From: DAOVGZ01 sp964477815
Lineage (GTDB): Bacteria; Babelota; Babeliae; Babelales; Vermiphilaceae
NCBI GenBank assembly: GCA_964477815.1
Contig: CAYZEO010000001.1
Span: forward strand, 1-64,000
Direction: 5' to 3'
DNA length: 64,000 nucleotides
The notes beneath the pieces were generated by a model. The model made no database searches, was not told where the DNA came from, and was given only the letters and a program-made list of their open reading frames with translations. Each line of letters begins with the position of its first letter. The first letter of the stretch is position 1. The position numbers and the translations under genes are program-made. Positions 9,123 through 17,282 of this stretch are shown piece after piece.

Positions 9123-9507
9123 GCGTTTGATTTGCAAGATTAGTACACTTGTCGTATTGCTCACGTGTTTTACAAACCATGTCATTCAAAACCTCCAAAC
9201 TATTTTCTAGCTTTTGAATGTCCGACTTTTTTTTGGAAAAATCATCGTTGCCATTGAGATAAACCTGAATTCGATCATGCACACAAAGCTGAAATGCTGC
9301 ACCGGACTGTGTCAATTCTACTGTTAATCTGCTACTTTCGCCAAGCTTTTGACACACACGCTCTTTCGATTTTCGGCCGGCTTTTTTACTCTTTTTTTTC
9401 TTTATAACAAACGACTCGGCATATTCTCCCTTTTTCGCAACCTCACTTCGGAAATAAAAAGTAGAAAAAAGCAAAAAGGGAATAAAAAAAATAAGGTTGA
9501 TACGCAT
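9100..9507 (-). CDS. Small hypothetical secreted protein
   Basis: The product is 135 residues from the ATG at 9507, which has AGGAG 5 nt upstream; a GTG at 9513 sits too close to that site. The N-terminus is a signal peptide (MRINLIFFIPFLLFSTF), followed by a basic stretch (KKKKSKKAGRKSK) and a helical C-terminal half with three Cys. Family unknown. It overlaps truB by 23 bp tail to tail and lies 20 bp downstream of pgsA, so it is probably cotranscribed with pgsA. Confidence 0.6.
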   Translation of the reverse strand: MRINLIFFIPFLLFSTFYFRSEVAKKGEYAESFVIKKKKSKKAGRKSKERVCQKLGESSRLTVELTQSGAAFQLCVHDRIQVYLNGNDDFSKKKSDIQKLENSLEVLNDMVCKTREQYDKCTNLANQTLMINSAP

Positions 9508-9527
9508 GCTCACTCCTCATGTAAAAA

Positions 9528-10124
9528 TTAACTGCGCCATTGAGCAAGACCTAGACGCATATATTGAATTAACGAAAGAACAACAAGAACAAAAAGAATA
9601 CCGAGCGCAGTATAGTAAGTTTTTATCGGCATCCACCCAAAAAAGTAACAGGCAAATAGCCAGATAATAAACCAGACCTGCGCAACTGTCGTTGCTTTCC
9701 CTAAAATAGTTGGGGAAACTTCAAGATCACCTTTGATCAAGTAGATGACAAAAGCACCAGCAAAAACAATTGCCTCTTTGAATAAAACAAGCAATAAAAA
9801 CCAGAGGGGAATAGAAAAAAGAGGGGTATCGATAAATGTAAGTGTTGCGAAGCACGAGATCAACAAAAATTTATCCGCTATTGGATCCAAAACAGCTCCA
9901 AGAAACGTTTTTTGATCCAACCAACGTGCAAGATTCCCATCAATCACATCGAACGCTGCAGAAATAACAAAGAGCCAGAAGGCTATTCCCCAGGCTCCCA
10001 TAATCATCGCCGCGACAACAAATGGTGTCAATACAATACGACCGAGTGTAAAAAGCGTTGAAATAGTTATTCTTTTTTCTTTTGGAGGCAACTTACCAAA
10101 AAGTCGAAACGTAAATCTTGCCAT
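9528..10124 (-). CDS. pgsA: CDP-alcohol phosphatidyltransferase, likely PgsA
   Basis: The 198-residue membrane protein has the complete CDP-alcohol phosphatidyltransferase motif D-x2-DG-x2-AR-x8-G-x3-D-x3-D, seen as DVIDGNLAR followed by GAVLDPIAD, and about five hydrophobic segments. Size and the N-terminal 'TISTLFTLGRIVLTPF' fit phosphatidylglycerophosphate synthase, which joins CDP-diacylglycerol and glycerol-3-phosphate. A cardiolipin or other CDP-alcohol enzyme of the same family cannot be fully excluded. A hypothetical secreted protein gene follows. Confidence 0.88.
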   Translation of the reverse strand: MARFTFRLFGKLPPKEKRITISTLFTLGRIVLTPFVVAAMIMGAWGIAFWLFVISAAFDVIDGNLARWLDQKTFLGAVLDPIADKFLLISCFATLTFIDTPLFSIPLWFLLLVLFKEAIVFAGAFVIYLIKGDLEVSPTILGKATTVAQVWFIIWLFACYFFGWMPIKTYYTALGILFVLVVLSLIQYMRLGLAQWRS

Positions 10125-10335
10125 GAAACTCCATCAATCAAAACATAGGGCTAACTATTTTAATGTTGTAATTACTGTAAAACAGAAGATAAACAAAATC
10201 AAAAATTCGCTCTTTTTTTCAAATTAGGCCAGGCAAGGCTTCCAATGTTTTTTAGCCCCTCCTAAGCCATGACAACTCTTCCGTCTTGCAGTACACTAAA
10301 AAGCACATAGACTTTAGAAAAATAAGGAAAAACTT

Positions 10336-12003
10336 ATGAATGTCATCGAACAAATCAAACAAACATTTAAGCTATACCTTGAAAAAACATTCGATTTAGA
10401 TAAAAAAACCATTGAGAATTGCAATTTAGAACTGAATGTTGATCCAGCAAAACAGCAATTTGGCGACATCAGCACAAATGTCGCAATGATACTTGCCAAG
10501 AAACTGAAACAGGATCCGCGTGACCTTGCTCTACAAATCGCAAAAGATTTTTCACACGACAACGTTGAAAAAATTGAAGTTGCAGGCCCAGGATTTTTAA
10601 ATCTGTACCTCAAACCAGAAAGTTTTCATTCGATGATTTCTCAAATGATCTCATCAGGTGATAACTTTTTTAAAATTTCTGAAAACTTTTCTAAAAAAAG
10701 ATTCAATATTGAATTTGTCAGCGCAAATCCAACTGGACCGTTGCACCTTGGGCACGGACGTGGAGGCATAATCGGCGATGTTCTTGGCAATATTTTGAAT
10801 TTTGTTGGCCACCACGCAACAAAAGAATTTTATATAAACGATGCCGGCGCGCAGATACAAAAATTGGGAAAATCGTTCAAAGCTCGATGCGAGCAATCAG
10901 CTGGAATAGATACAAAAATTCCCGAAGATGGGTATCAAGGCGAATACCTTATTGATTTAGCAAAACATGCTATCTCCGAGTTTGGGCCAAACTTTGCAAA
11001 AAAATCACAAGAAGAGCTTGGTCAATACGCTAAAGAAAAAATGCTTATGCAACTTGAAAAAACTCTATCGGACTATGGAATCACGTTTGACGTCTGGTTT
11101 TCTGAAAAATCACTTCACGAAAGCGGGTCAATACAAGCAGCTTTCGATATTCTTGAAAAAAAAGGGTACCTGTACGAAAAAGATCATGCATTGTGGTTTA
11201 AGTCAACTCAATTTGGGGATGATAAAGACCGCGTCGTGCGCAAATCATCTGGTGATCTGACCTACGTAGCATCCGATATCGCCTACATGGAAAACAAAGT
11301 TGAGCGCAGATTTGATTACATGATCATGATTCTAGGGCACGACCACCATAGTTACAGTGTTCGACTTGAAGGACTACGTCAAGCATTGGACATTAAAGCA
11401 CCACTGCACGTTATTTTGTACCAATTGGTTAAAATGAAAACAAGCGGCCAGATGGTCAGAATGTCTAAACGGGCAGGAAATATTGTCACCCTTAAAGAAA
11501 TAATTGATGAGGTTGGCGTTGACGTCGCTCGCTTTTTTTATCTGAACAGAAAGGCAGATGCCCAACTAGAATTTGACCTTGATCTTGCACTCAAAAAAAC
11601 AGAAGAAAATCCCGTCTATTATGCACAATATGCCTATGTGAGAACGGGAAGTATTTTAGAAAAAGCTCCAAACATTGGTATGAACGTGCCAAATACAAAA
11701 GATCAAAAAAGCCTTGCTAAATTGCTTTCGCCACTAGGAGAATCAGAAAAATTTTTGATTAAAAAAATGGTTTCGCTCAAACAGTTGCTGGAAAATATTA
11801 GCATTAATTTTCACACCCACCTGCTCGCTTATTATGTGTTAGAGCTCGCGCACGCATTTCACAGCTACTACAGTAAAAATCGAGTTCTAGACGAGAAGAA
11901 CAAGGAAAAAAGCGTAGCACGCCTGCTTCTCATCACACAACTCAGAGAGGTTTTTGTGCTGACTCTTAAAATACTTGGAATCAGCCGGCCCGCACGAATG
12001 TAG
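10336..12003 (+). CDS. argS: Arginyl-tRNA synthetase
   Basis: This class I synthetase charges tRNA-Arg. The 555-residue product has the N-terminal Add-1 domain (about 1-100), the HIGH-type signature NPTGPLHLGHGRGG (around 135), the KMSKS-type MVRMSKRAGN (around 373) and the DALR anticodon-binding C-terminus. An AAGGA site lies upstream of ATG 10336. A possible promoter lies around 10286 (TTGCAG, 16 bp, TAGACT). Length is normal. Confidence 0.96.
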   Translation: MNVIEQIKQTFKLYLEKTFDLDKKTIENCNLELNVDPAKQQFGDISTNVAMILAKKLKQDPRDLALQIAKDFSHDNVEKIEVAGPGFLNLYLKPESFHSMISQMISSGDNFFKISENFSKKRFNIEFVSANPTGPLHLGHGRGGIIGDVLGNILNFVGHHATKEFYINDAGAQIQKLGKSFKARCEQSAGIDTKIPEDGYQGEYLIDLAKHAISEFGPNFAKKSQEELGQYAKEKMLMQLEKTLSDYGITFDVWFSEKSLHESGSIQAAFDILEKKGYLYEKDHALWFKSTQFGDDKDRVVRKSSGDLTYVASDIAYMENKVERRFDYMIMILGHDHHSYSVRLEGLRQALDIKAPLHVILYQLVKMKTSGQMVRMSKRAGNIVTLKEIIDEVGVDVARFFYLNRKADAQLEFDLDLALKKTEENPVYYAQYAYVRTGSILEKAPNIGMNVPNTKDQKSLAKLLSPLGESEKFLIKKMVSLKQLLENISINFHTHLLAYYVLELAHAFHSYYSKNRVLDEKNKEKSVARLLLITQLREVFVLTLKILGISRPARM

Positions 12004-12093
12004 AGAATCAGCGATTGATAAATAGTTCATTTCTGGCAAACTTTAGTTTTGGGGACAATTGGTATCAATCCTTTACTACAAAATGGGAATTGC

Positions 12094-12690
12094 ATGGCAA
12101 AAATAGAACTAAAATTAATACAAGAGTTACGAGACAAAACCGGCTTGGGCATGATGGACTGCAAAAAAGCCCTAGAAGAAACTGGTGGAGACGTCCAAAA
12201 GGCGATTGAACTTCTGCGCAAAAAGGGAGCTGCCGTTGCTGCAAAACGTTCAACCAAAGCTACAGCAGAAGGGATTATTCAGGCCTACATTCACCCTGGA
12301 AGCCGAATCGGTGCTATGATTGAAATTAACTGTGAAACAGATTTTGTCGCACGAACTGAAGATCTGGCAAAATTTGCTCATGATGTCTGTTTGCACATTG
12401 CAGCGCTCAAGCCTCTTTACCTCACCCCTGAAGATGTTGATCCTAAGTTTTTGGAGCACGAAAAAGATATCATGAAGGAACAATTAGCAAATTCTGGAAA
12501 ACCGGAAAAAATAATTGACCAGATCATCGAAGGAAAACTCAAAAAACTTTACTCCGACATCTGCTTGATGGAGCAATCGTTTGTCAAAAACGACCAACAA
12601 ACTGTTCAACAAGCACTTGAAGACGTCATCGCCAGAACCGGTGAAAACATTAAGATCAAGCGCTTTGCACGATTTGAAATTGGCCAATAA
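12094..12690 (+). CDS. tsf: Elongation factor Ts, short form
   Basis: EF-Ts recycles EF-Tu by GDP/GTP exchange. The product is 198 residues from ATG 12094 (GGGAA site upstream), beginning with the UBA-like LIQELRDKTGLGMMDCKKAL and then the conserved INCETDFVARTEDLAKFAHD. At about 200 residues it resembles the short Thermus-type form, lacking the extra subdomain of the E. coli protein. The usual partner rpsB is not adjacent; it lies at 55730-56710. Followed by pyrH and frr on the same strand. Confidence 0.96.
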   Translation: MAKIELKLIQELRDKTGLGMMDCKKALEETGGDVQKAIELLRKKGAAVAAKRSTKATAEGIIQAYIHPGSRIGAMIEINCETDFVARTEDLAKFAHDVCLHIAALKPLYLTPEDVDPKFLEHEKDIMKEQLANSGKPEKIIDQIIEGKLKKLYSDICLMEQSFVKNDQQTVQQALEDVIARTGENIKIKRFARFEIGQ

Positions 12691-12705
12691 CAAAAGGTCG
12701 CGGTG

Positions 12706-13410
12706 ATGAGTATAAAAAAAAGGATTTTATTAAAACTCACCGGAAATATTTTTTTGTCAGACAATAATAGTGCAGGATCGGAGTTGATAAAAAATCTTGT
12801 TCGGCAAATAAAAAGTCTGAGCACAACCCATGTTTTTTGTATTGTTATTGGTGGCGGCAATTTATTTCGCGGATCAGTTGAAGGAAAGCAACTCGGTCTG
12901 AACAAATCTACTGGCCATCACGTTGGCATGCTCGCAACAGTAATGAACGGCCTTATTTTGCAAGATCTTTTCAGACAAGCAGATCTAAAAAGTTCACACT
13001 TGAGTGCGATCATCGCACCGGGTGTAGCTGCATCTGCCCGTCAAGAATCGATAGAGCTAGCTCTTGAGACCGGTTTGCCTATTATTTTTTCTGGCGGAAC
13101 GGGAACCCCCTTTTTTACTACCGATACAACAGCGGTGACACGGGCTCTTCAAATCAACGCACAAGAAGTATGGAAGGGAACCGATGTCGATGGAATTTAT
13201 GACAAAAATCCTGCCGAAAATAGTGATGCTCAACTAATAAAAAAAATAAACTACAAAGATACACTGACAAAACAAATAAACGTTATGGACCAAACAGCAT
13301 TCGCACTTGCAGCAAAACATGAACTCGTTATCCGAGTATTTAATATTTTTGAGCCAGATGCACTGAAAAAAGCAGAAAATGATAAGCTTTTTGGAAGTAC
13401 AATCAGTTAA
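12706..13410 (+). CDS. pyrH: UMP kinase
   Basis: Bacterial UMP kinase (amino acid kinase fold) makes UDP from UMP. The product shows LLKLTGNIF, VIGGGNLFRG, the HVGMLATVMNGL helix, GTGTPFFTTDTTAVTRA and the acceptor-binding region VDGIYDKNP. Two start codons are possible, GTG 12703 and ATG 12706; the AGG at 12694-12696 allows either. It lies 15 bp after tsf and 35 bp before frr, the common tsf-pyrH-frr arrangement. Confidence 0.95.
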   Translation: MSIKKRILLKLTGNIFLSDNNSAGSELIKNLVRQIKSLSTTHVFCIVIGGGNLFRGSVEGKQLGLNKSTGHHVGMLATVMNGLILQDLFRQADLKSSHLSAIIAPGVAASARQESIELALETGLPIIFSGGTGTPFFTTDTTAVTRALQINAQEVWKGTDVDGIYDKNPAENSDAQLIKKINYKDTLTKQINVMDQTAFALAAKHELVIRVFNIFEPDALKKAENDKLFGSTIS

Positions 13411-13445
13411 ATCGCAAACAAAATTAACTATATAAGGGTATCAGT

Positions 13446-14033
13446 ATGATCGAGTGTAATATCAAAGAAAATGACACTCAAAGCTTTGAAAAATCTATGG
13501 AACAGGAGATGAGCAAGGCTATTAAACATTTTGAACGCGAATTAGTAACAATAAGAACAGGAAGAGCACACACAGCAATGATTGAAGATGTCAGGGTATC
13601 ATGTTACGGACAGGCGCCTGTGCCACTCAAGACAGTCGCAGCACTGGCAGCCCCAGACTCACGACTACTCACTATTCAGCCCTGGGATCCTTCAACAATA
13701 TCAGATATTGAAAAAGGTCTTTTAGCCTCAGACCTTGGGTTAACACCCGCTAACGACGGCAAAATAATTCGTTTACAATTGCCGGAAATTAGCACTTCTC
13801 GCAGGGAAGAACTGATTAAGGTCTTGCACAAAAGATTAGAGGAGTGCCGAGTCGCGGTTAGAAACATTCGCAAAGAATTTAATAATCTTGTACGAGATGC
13901 AAAAAAGAATAAAACAATATCGGAAGATTTTTCTAATCGCTTGGACGACTCTATAAAAAAAGTAACCGATAAATTTATCGCACAAGCAGAGCAGATGAAT
14001 AATCGCAAAGAAGAAGAGATCAAAGTGTTCTAA
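13446..14033 (+). CDS. frr: Ribosome recycling factor
   Basis: RRF splits post-termination ribosomes together with EF-G. The 195-residue product has the two-domain RRF layout: long helices (ELVTIRTGRAHTAMIEDVRV; C-terminal VRNIRKEFNNLVRDAKK) around the beta domain with APDSRLLTIQPWDPSTISDIEKG. The sequence starts about ten residues earlier than E. coli RRF. Third gene of the tsf-pyrH-frr cluster, followed after 75 bp by the tRNA pair. Confidence 0.96.
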   Translation: MIECNIKENDTQSFEKSMEQEMSKAIKHFERELVTIRTGRAHTAMIEDVRVSCYGQAPVPLKTVAALAAPDSRLLTIQPWDPSTISDIEKGLLASDLGLTPANDGKIIRLQLPEISTSRREELIKVLHKRLEECRVAVRNIRKEFNNLVRDAKKNKTISEDFSNRLDDSIKKVTDKFIAQAEQMNNRKEEEIKVF

Positions 14034-14107
14034 ATTTATCTTCATTTTCTTGCACCGTGTGCTAATATCTTATTACCCTTTTACTTAGGTGTTTTAGAGA
14101 AAAGTGT

Positions 14108-14183
14108 GGGCTGCTAGCTCAATTGGTAGAGCATCAGACTCTTAATCTGCAGGTTCTTGGTTCGAGTCCAAGGCAGCCCACCA
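14108..14183 (+). tRNA. tRNA-Lys (CTT)
   Basis: A 76-nt cloverleaf with acceptor GGGCTGC/GCAGCCC, D arm, anticodon stem CAGA/TCTG with loop CTCTTAA (anticodon CTT), T arm with TTCGAGT and an encoded CCA. It is followed 15 bp later by tRNA-Leu. Confidence 0.96.
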
Positions 14184-14198
14184 GAAAATCTCGTTCTC

Positions 14199-14286
<88 letters not shown>

Positions 14287-14308
14287 GACAAACGAAAAGG
14301 CGAGTGTA

Positions 14309-15610
14309 ATGACACAAGAAAAAGCATCGTTACGGCTGGAGACCGAGCAAGTTCGCCCTGCCTTGTGCAGGGCGACTGTCGTGGTTGATAAAAAATTGGT
14401 GAACGACCTTTACCAGGAAGCTGTTCTTTCGCAACAAAAAAACATAAAAACATACGGCTTTGGTCAGGGTCAGGTCCCTCTTGAATATATAAAGCAAAAT
14501 TTCAACGTCAGCCTAACCGATCACTTGAAAGAGTTTCTTTTTCACTATTTTGTCATAAGTTTTTTAAACCAAGAGATCCGAACACAGAAAATACAGACTG
14601 CGGGAGAACCTCGACTAACCGATATTGATGTTGCACCAAATACCGTTGCACGCTTTCACTTTGATCTAACAACCTTTTCTGCAATCCCCTTCCAAAATTG
14701 GAAATACTTTCCATTCAAAGCCCCCAAAAGAAAAAAATACAAAGATCTGGACCGACAAGTTTCATCATTTGTAAAAGAAGAAAAAGAAAATCTAAAAAAC
14801 AATCACGAATGTACTATTCAAATTGGCGACTGGGTATGTTTTGACGTATCATTGGTCAATCAAAAAAACAAGCCAGTATTTGGTGAACTTAAAGAAAACT
14901 TATGGCTTAAGATTGGAAATGAAGCAGGAGATGAAGAATATCAAAAGATTTTCTTAGGCAAAAAGACGGGCGACACATTTATTAGTAATGATTTTTGCAT
15001 ACAAGATTATTTTAGCAGTCAGATCAATACAAATTATAGCTTCCTTATTGAAATAAAAGATGTTCTTCATAATAGCTTCTTTTGCCTTGATCAGTTTAAA
15101 AGACACTTCAAAATTAAAACAAATAAGGATATGTTCCAAAGACTGATTGAGGTTTTTTCTTTTAGAAACGATCTTTCTCAACGACAACTTATGATTGAAG
15201 AGTCTCTCAAATTACTGCTCGGCAAACACCATTTCAGTGTTCCAAAATATCTCATACTTCGTCAGGAAAAGCAGGTGCTTGATCTTGTTAGGGACAATCC
15301 TGATTATCATGTATACCGAATGCAAAAAGATTTTCGCGATTACGTCCGCCAACTTGCCGAAAAGCAGATTAAAGAAACTATTTTGCTCGATCAACTTTCT
15401 CACAAAGAAAATATTGCAATTGAGCATGAAGATATTAAAAATTATCTCAATCTGACCACAAGACCTCGAATGAAAGATTTCATTTACTTTGAACATCCAG
15501 AAACAAAAGTTGATGGAAGAGAGATGCCGATATCATCTGAGCTGCTCAAGCAATCCTGCTTGCGGGAAAAGACTCTCAACTATATAATTTATCATCTAAC
15601 GCGAAAATAA
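14309..15610 (+). CDS. tig: Trigger factor, divergent
   Basis: The frame runs back through the tRNAs, but the first credible start is ATG 14309 just after tRNA-Leu, giving 433 residues. The ribosome-binding domain is recognisable by RATVVVDKKLVNDLYQEAV and especially GFGQGQVPLEYIKQNF, the counterpart of the GFRxGKVP signature. A diverged FKBP-like middle part (IGDWVCFDVSL, then FLGKKTGDTF) and a helical C-terminal arm follow. Trigger factor binds nascent chains at the ribosome exit. clpX/clpP are not adjacent. Identification rests on the N-terminal motif and architecture; similarity elsewhere is weak. Confidence 0.82.
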   Translation: MTQEKASLRLETEQVRPALCRATVVVDKKLVNDLYQEAVLSQQKNIKTYGFGQGQVPLEYIKQNFNVSLTDHLKEFLFHYFVISFLNQEIRTQKIQTAGEPRLTDIDVAPNTVARFHFDLTTFSAIPFQNWKYFPFKAPKRKKYKDLDRQVSSFVKEEKENLKNNHECTIQIGDWVCFDVSLVNQKNKPVFGELKENLWLKIGNEAGDEEYQKIFLGKKTGDTFISNDFCIQDYFSSQINTNYSFLIEIKDVLHNSFFCLDQFKRHFKIKTNKDMFQRLIEVFSFRNDLSQRQLMIEESLKLLLGKHHFSVPKYLILRQEKQVLDLVRDNPDYHVYRMQKDFRDYVRQLAEKQIKETILLDQLSHKENIAIEHEDIKNYLNLTTRPRMKDFIYFEHPETKVDGREMPISSELLKQSCLREKTLNYIIYHLTRK

Positions 15611-15672
15611 CTTTTAGCACCCTTTTTAGAAATTTTATCAGATTTATGTATTAGCGAAAGTAATTGTTAGGC

Positions 15673-16620
15673 ATGGAACATACAAAAACAAAAAAACTGA
15701 TCATAATAGGATCTGGCCCTGCAGGACTAAGCGCAAGTGTGTACGCCGCTCGGGCAAACCTCAAACCACTTATTATTGATGGCCCGACACCAGGAGGACA
15801 GCTTACACTCACCTCTGATATAGAAAACTGGATCGGAGAAAAAAAGATCAGTGGTCCAAAACTCATTGGAAATATGCGTGAGCACGCAAAACATTTCGGC
15901 TGTGAATTTTTATCGGAAAGTGTCGCTGAAATCAATGTTGAAAACAAACCATTTATTATAACAACAAGCGGCAACAAAAAACTTAAGGCCGAGAGCATTA
16001 TTATTGCAACCGGAGCCCGTCCTCGCAAACTTGGGGTACCAGGAGAGCAAGACTACTGGGGCAAAGGTATTTCGGCTTGCGCAGTCTGTGATGGAGCTTT
16101 TTTTAAGGACAAAGAGGTTGTTGTGGTCGGCGGCGGAGATAGCGCCATGGAAAATGCTTCATTCCTCTCGAATTTCACCGATAAAATCACCGTTATTCAT
16201 ATTCTTGATAAACTGACAGCATCCACCTCGATGCAAAAAAGGGTTCTGAAAAATCCAAATATCAAAATTATCTACAACAGTACAATCGCGGAAATTTTGG
16301 GGAACGGAGACAAAATAACCGAATTGATTGTTGAAAACCAAAAAACAAACGAAAAAAGGAACCTGAAAGCTGATGGCCTATTTATTTCTATCGGCCTTGT
16401 TCCCAACACCGAATTTCTTAAAAAGAAAATAGATTTGGACGATTGGGGATACATAAAAATCTGGCACCATCAAAAATTGGGTCACACTAGCACATCTGTC
16501 CGGGGAATATTTGCGGCAGGAGATGTTTTTGACTACATGTACAAGCAGGCTATAACTGCTGCCGGAATGGGGTGCATGGCAGCTTTAGATGCAGAGAGGT
16601 ACCTTAATAATAATCTTTGA
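15673..16620 (+). CDS. trxB: Thioredoxin reductase
   Basis: This flavoenzyme reduces thioredoxin with NADPH. Visible are the FAD-binding GSGPAGLSASVYAARA, the redox-active CAVCDG, the NADPH motif VVGGGDSAMENA and the FAD-contacting GIFAAGDV. About 315 residues, the normal size. ATG 15673 is chosen; a TTG at 15664 in the same frame is possible. The final 17 bp overlap the convergent gene at 16604. Together with dsbD it implies active thiol chemistry. Confidence 0.96.
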   Translation: MEHTKTKKLIIIGSGPAGLSASVYAARANLKPLIIDGPTPGGQLTLTSDIENWIGEKKISGPKLIGNMREHAKHFGCEFLSESVAEINVENKPFIITTSGNKKLKAESIIIATGARPRKLGVPGEQDYWGKGISACAVCDGAFFKDKEVVVVGGGDSAMENASFLSNFTDKITVIHILDKLTASTSMQKRVLKNPNIKIIYNSTIAEILGNGDKITELIVENQKTNEKRNLKADGLFISIGLVPNTEFLKKKIDLDDWGYIKIWHHQKLGHTSTSVRGIFAAGDVFDYMYKQAITAAGMGCMAALDAERYLNNNL

Positions 16621-17212
16621 GGTCGCCTTCTTTCAGCTTTGGAATGCTATTCCATGACCCGTTGCCCCATATCGAGTACCAGCGCTCTTTGAGACCACCT
16701 TGAGAATATCCGCCAGCCTCTTTTTCTGGCCGAATCTCAACGTTTCTAAGCAGGCTTGCGAGTATTTTATCTCCACTTTCATCTCTATGGCTGAGGTAGT
16801 ATTTTTCGCCGTCCTGAGTTTCAAAAATTATGCCTTTTGGTTTACCTGCTACTATTGTTTTATAGGTAGTTGGCCCAGCGACTTCAGATCCCCAACGCGC
16901 AAATAGATTTACTTTTTCTCCAGGGGCAATTTCGCATTTCTCTTTTCCAGTTACAATCCAGCCCCTAAAGAATCCTCGTGCTGTTACTTTGCGGTTGGAA
17001 TAGAAACATTGAGTTTTGTTTTTTCCAACGTGGAATTTCACTTTAATGTATTCCGGCGAGTTGTTGTATAAAGTGATCCACGTGCTTCCAGGCTTTCTGT
17101 CCGCCGCAATCTTTAACGCTTCTTTCTCAAAACCTTCTGCTTTATATTCGGCAGTCAAGCCCTGCGTAACAAAAAATAGTGCTGATGCAGCAAGCAAAGC
17201 GAGCTTTTTCAT
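16604..17212 (-). CDS. Hypothetical secreted protein
   Basis: The product is 202 residues with a textbook signal peptide (MKKLALLAASALFFVTQGLTA). An AAGGAG site precedes the ATG. The mature domain looks beta-rich (STWITLYNNSPEYIKVKF, KCEIAPGEKVNLFARW, then IIFETQDGEKYYL), similar in feel to other small exported proteins of this window (for example at 50226), but no family is recognised. It overlaps trxB by 17 bp and lies 70 bp downstream of the next gene, separated from it by a strong hairpin. Confidence 0.7.
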   Translation of the reverse strand: MKKLALLAASALFFVTQGLTAEYKAEGFEKEALKIAADRKPGSTWITLYNNSPEYIKVKFHVGKNKTQCFYSNRKVTARGFFRGWIVTGKEKCEIAPGEKVNLFARWGSEVAGPTTYKTIVAGKPKGIIFETQDGEKYYLSHRDESGDKILASLLRNVEIRPEKEAGGYSQGGLKERWYSIWGNGSWNSIPKLKEGDLKDYY

Positions 17213-17242
17213 TTATTTCTCCTTTATTTATTTTATCCAACC

Positions 17243-17276
17243 CTGCAAGCCAAACCGTACTCAGTTTGGCTTGCAG
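17243..17276. other. Perfect 13-bp hairpin between two exported-protein genes
   Basis: CTGCAAGCCAAAC (17243-17255) is exactly complementary to GTTTGGCTTGCAG (17264-17276), with an 8-base loop. Neither side has a T run, so it is not a classical terminator. It lies 6 bp after the 17283-19037 stop (minus strand) and before the ribosome site of the 16604-17212 gene, fitting an mRNA-stabilising or processing structure, or a weak attenuator. Confidence 0.6.
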
Positions 17277-17282
17277 AACCTT

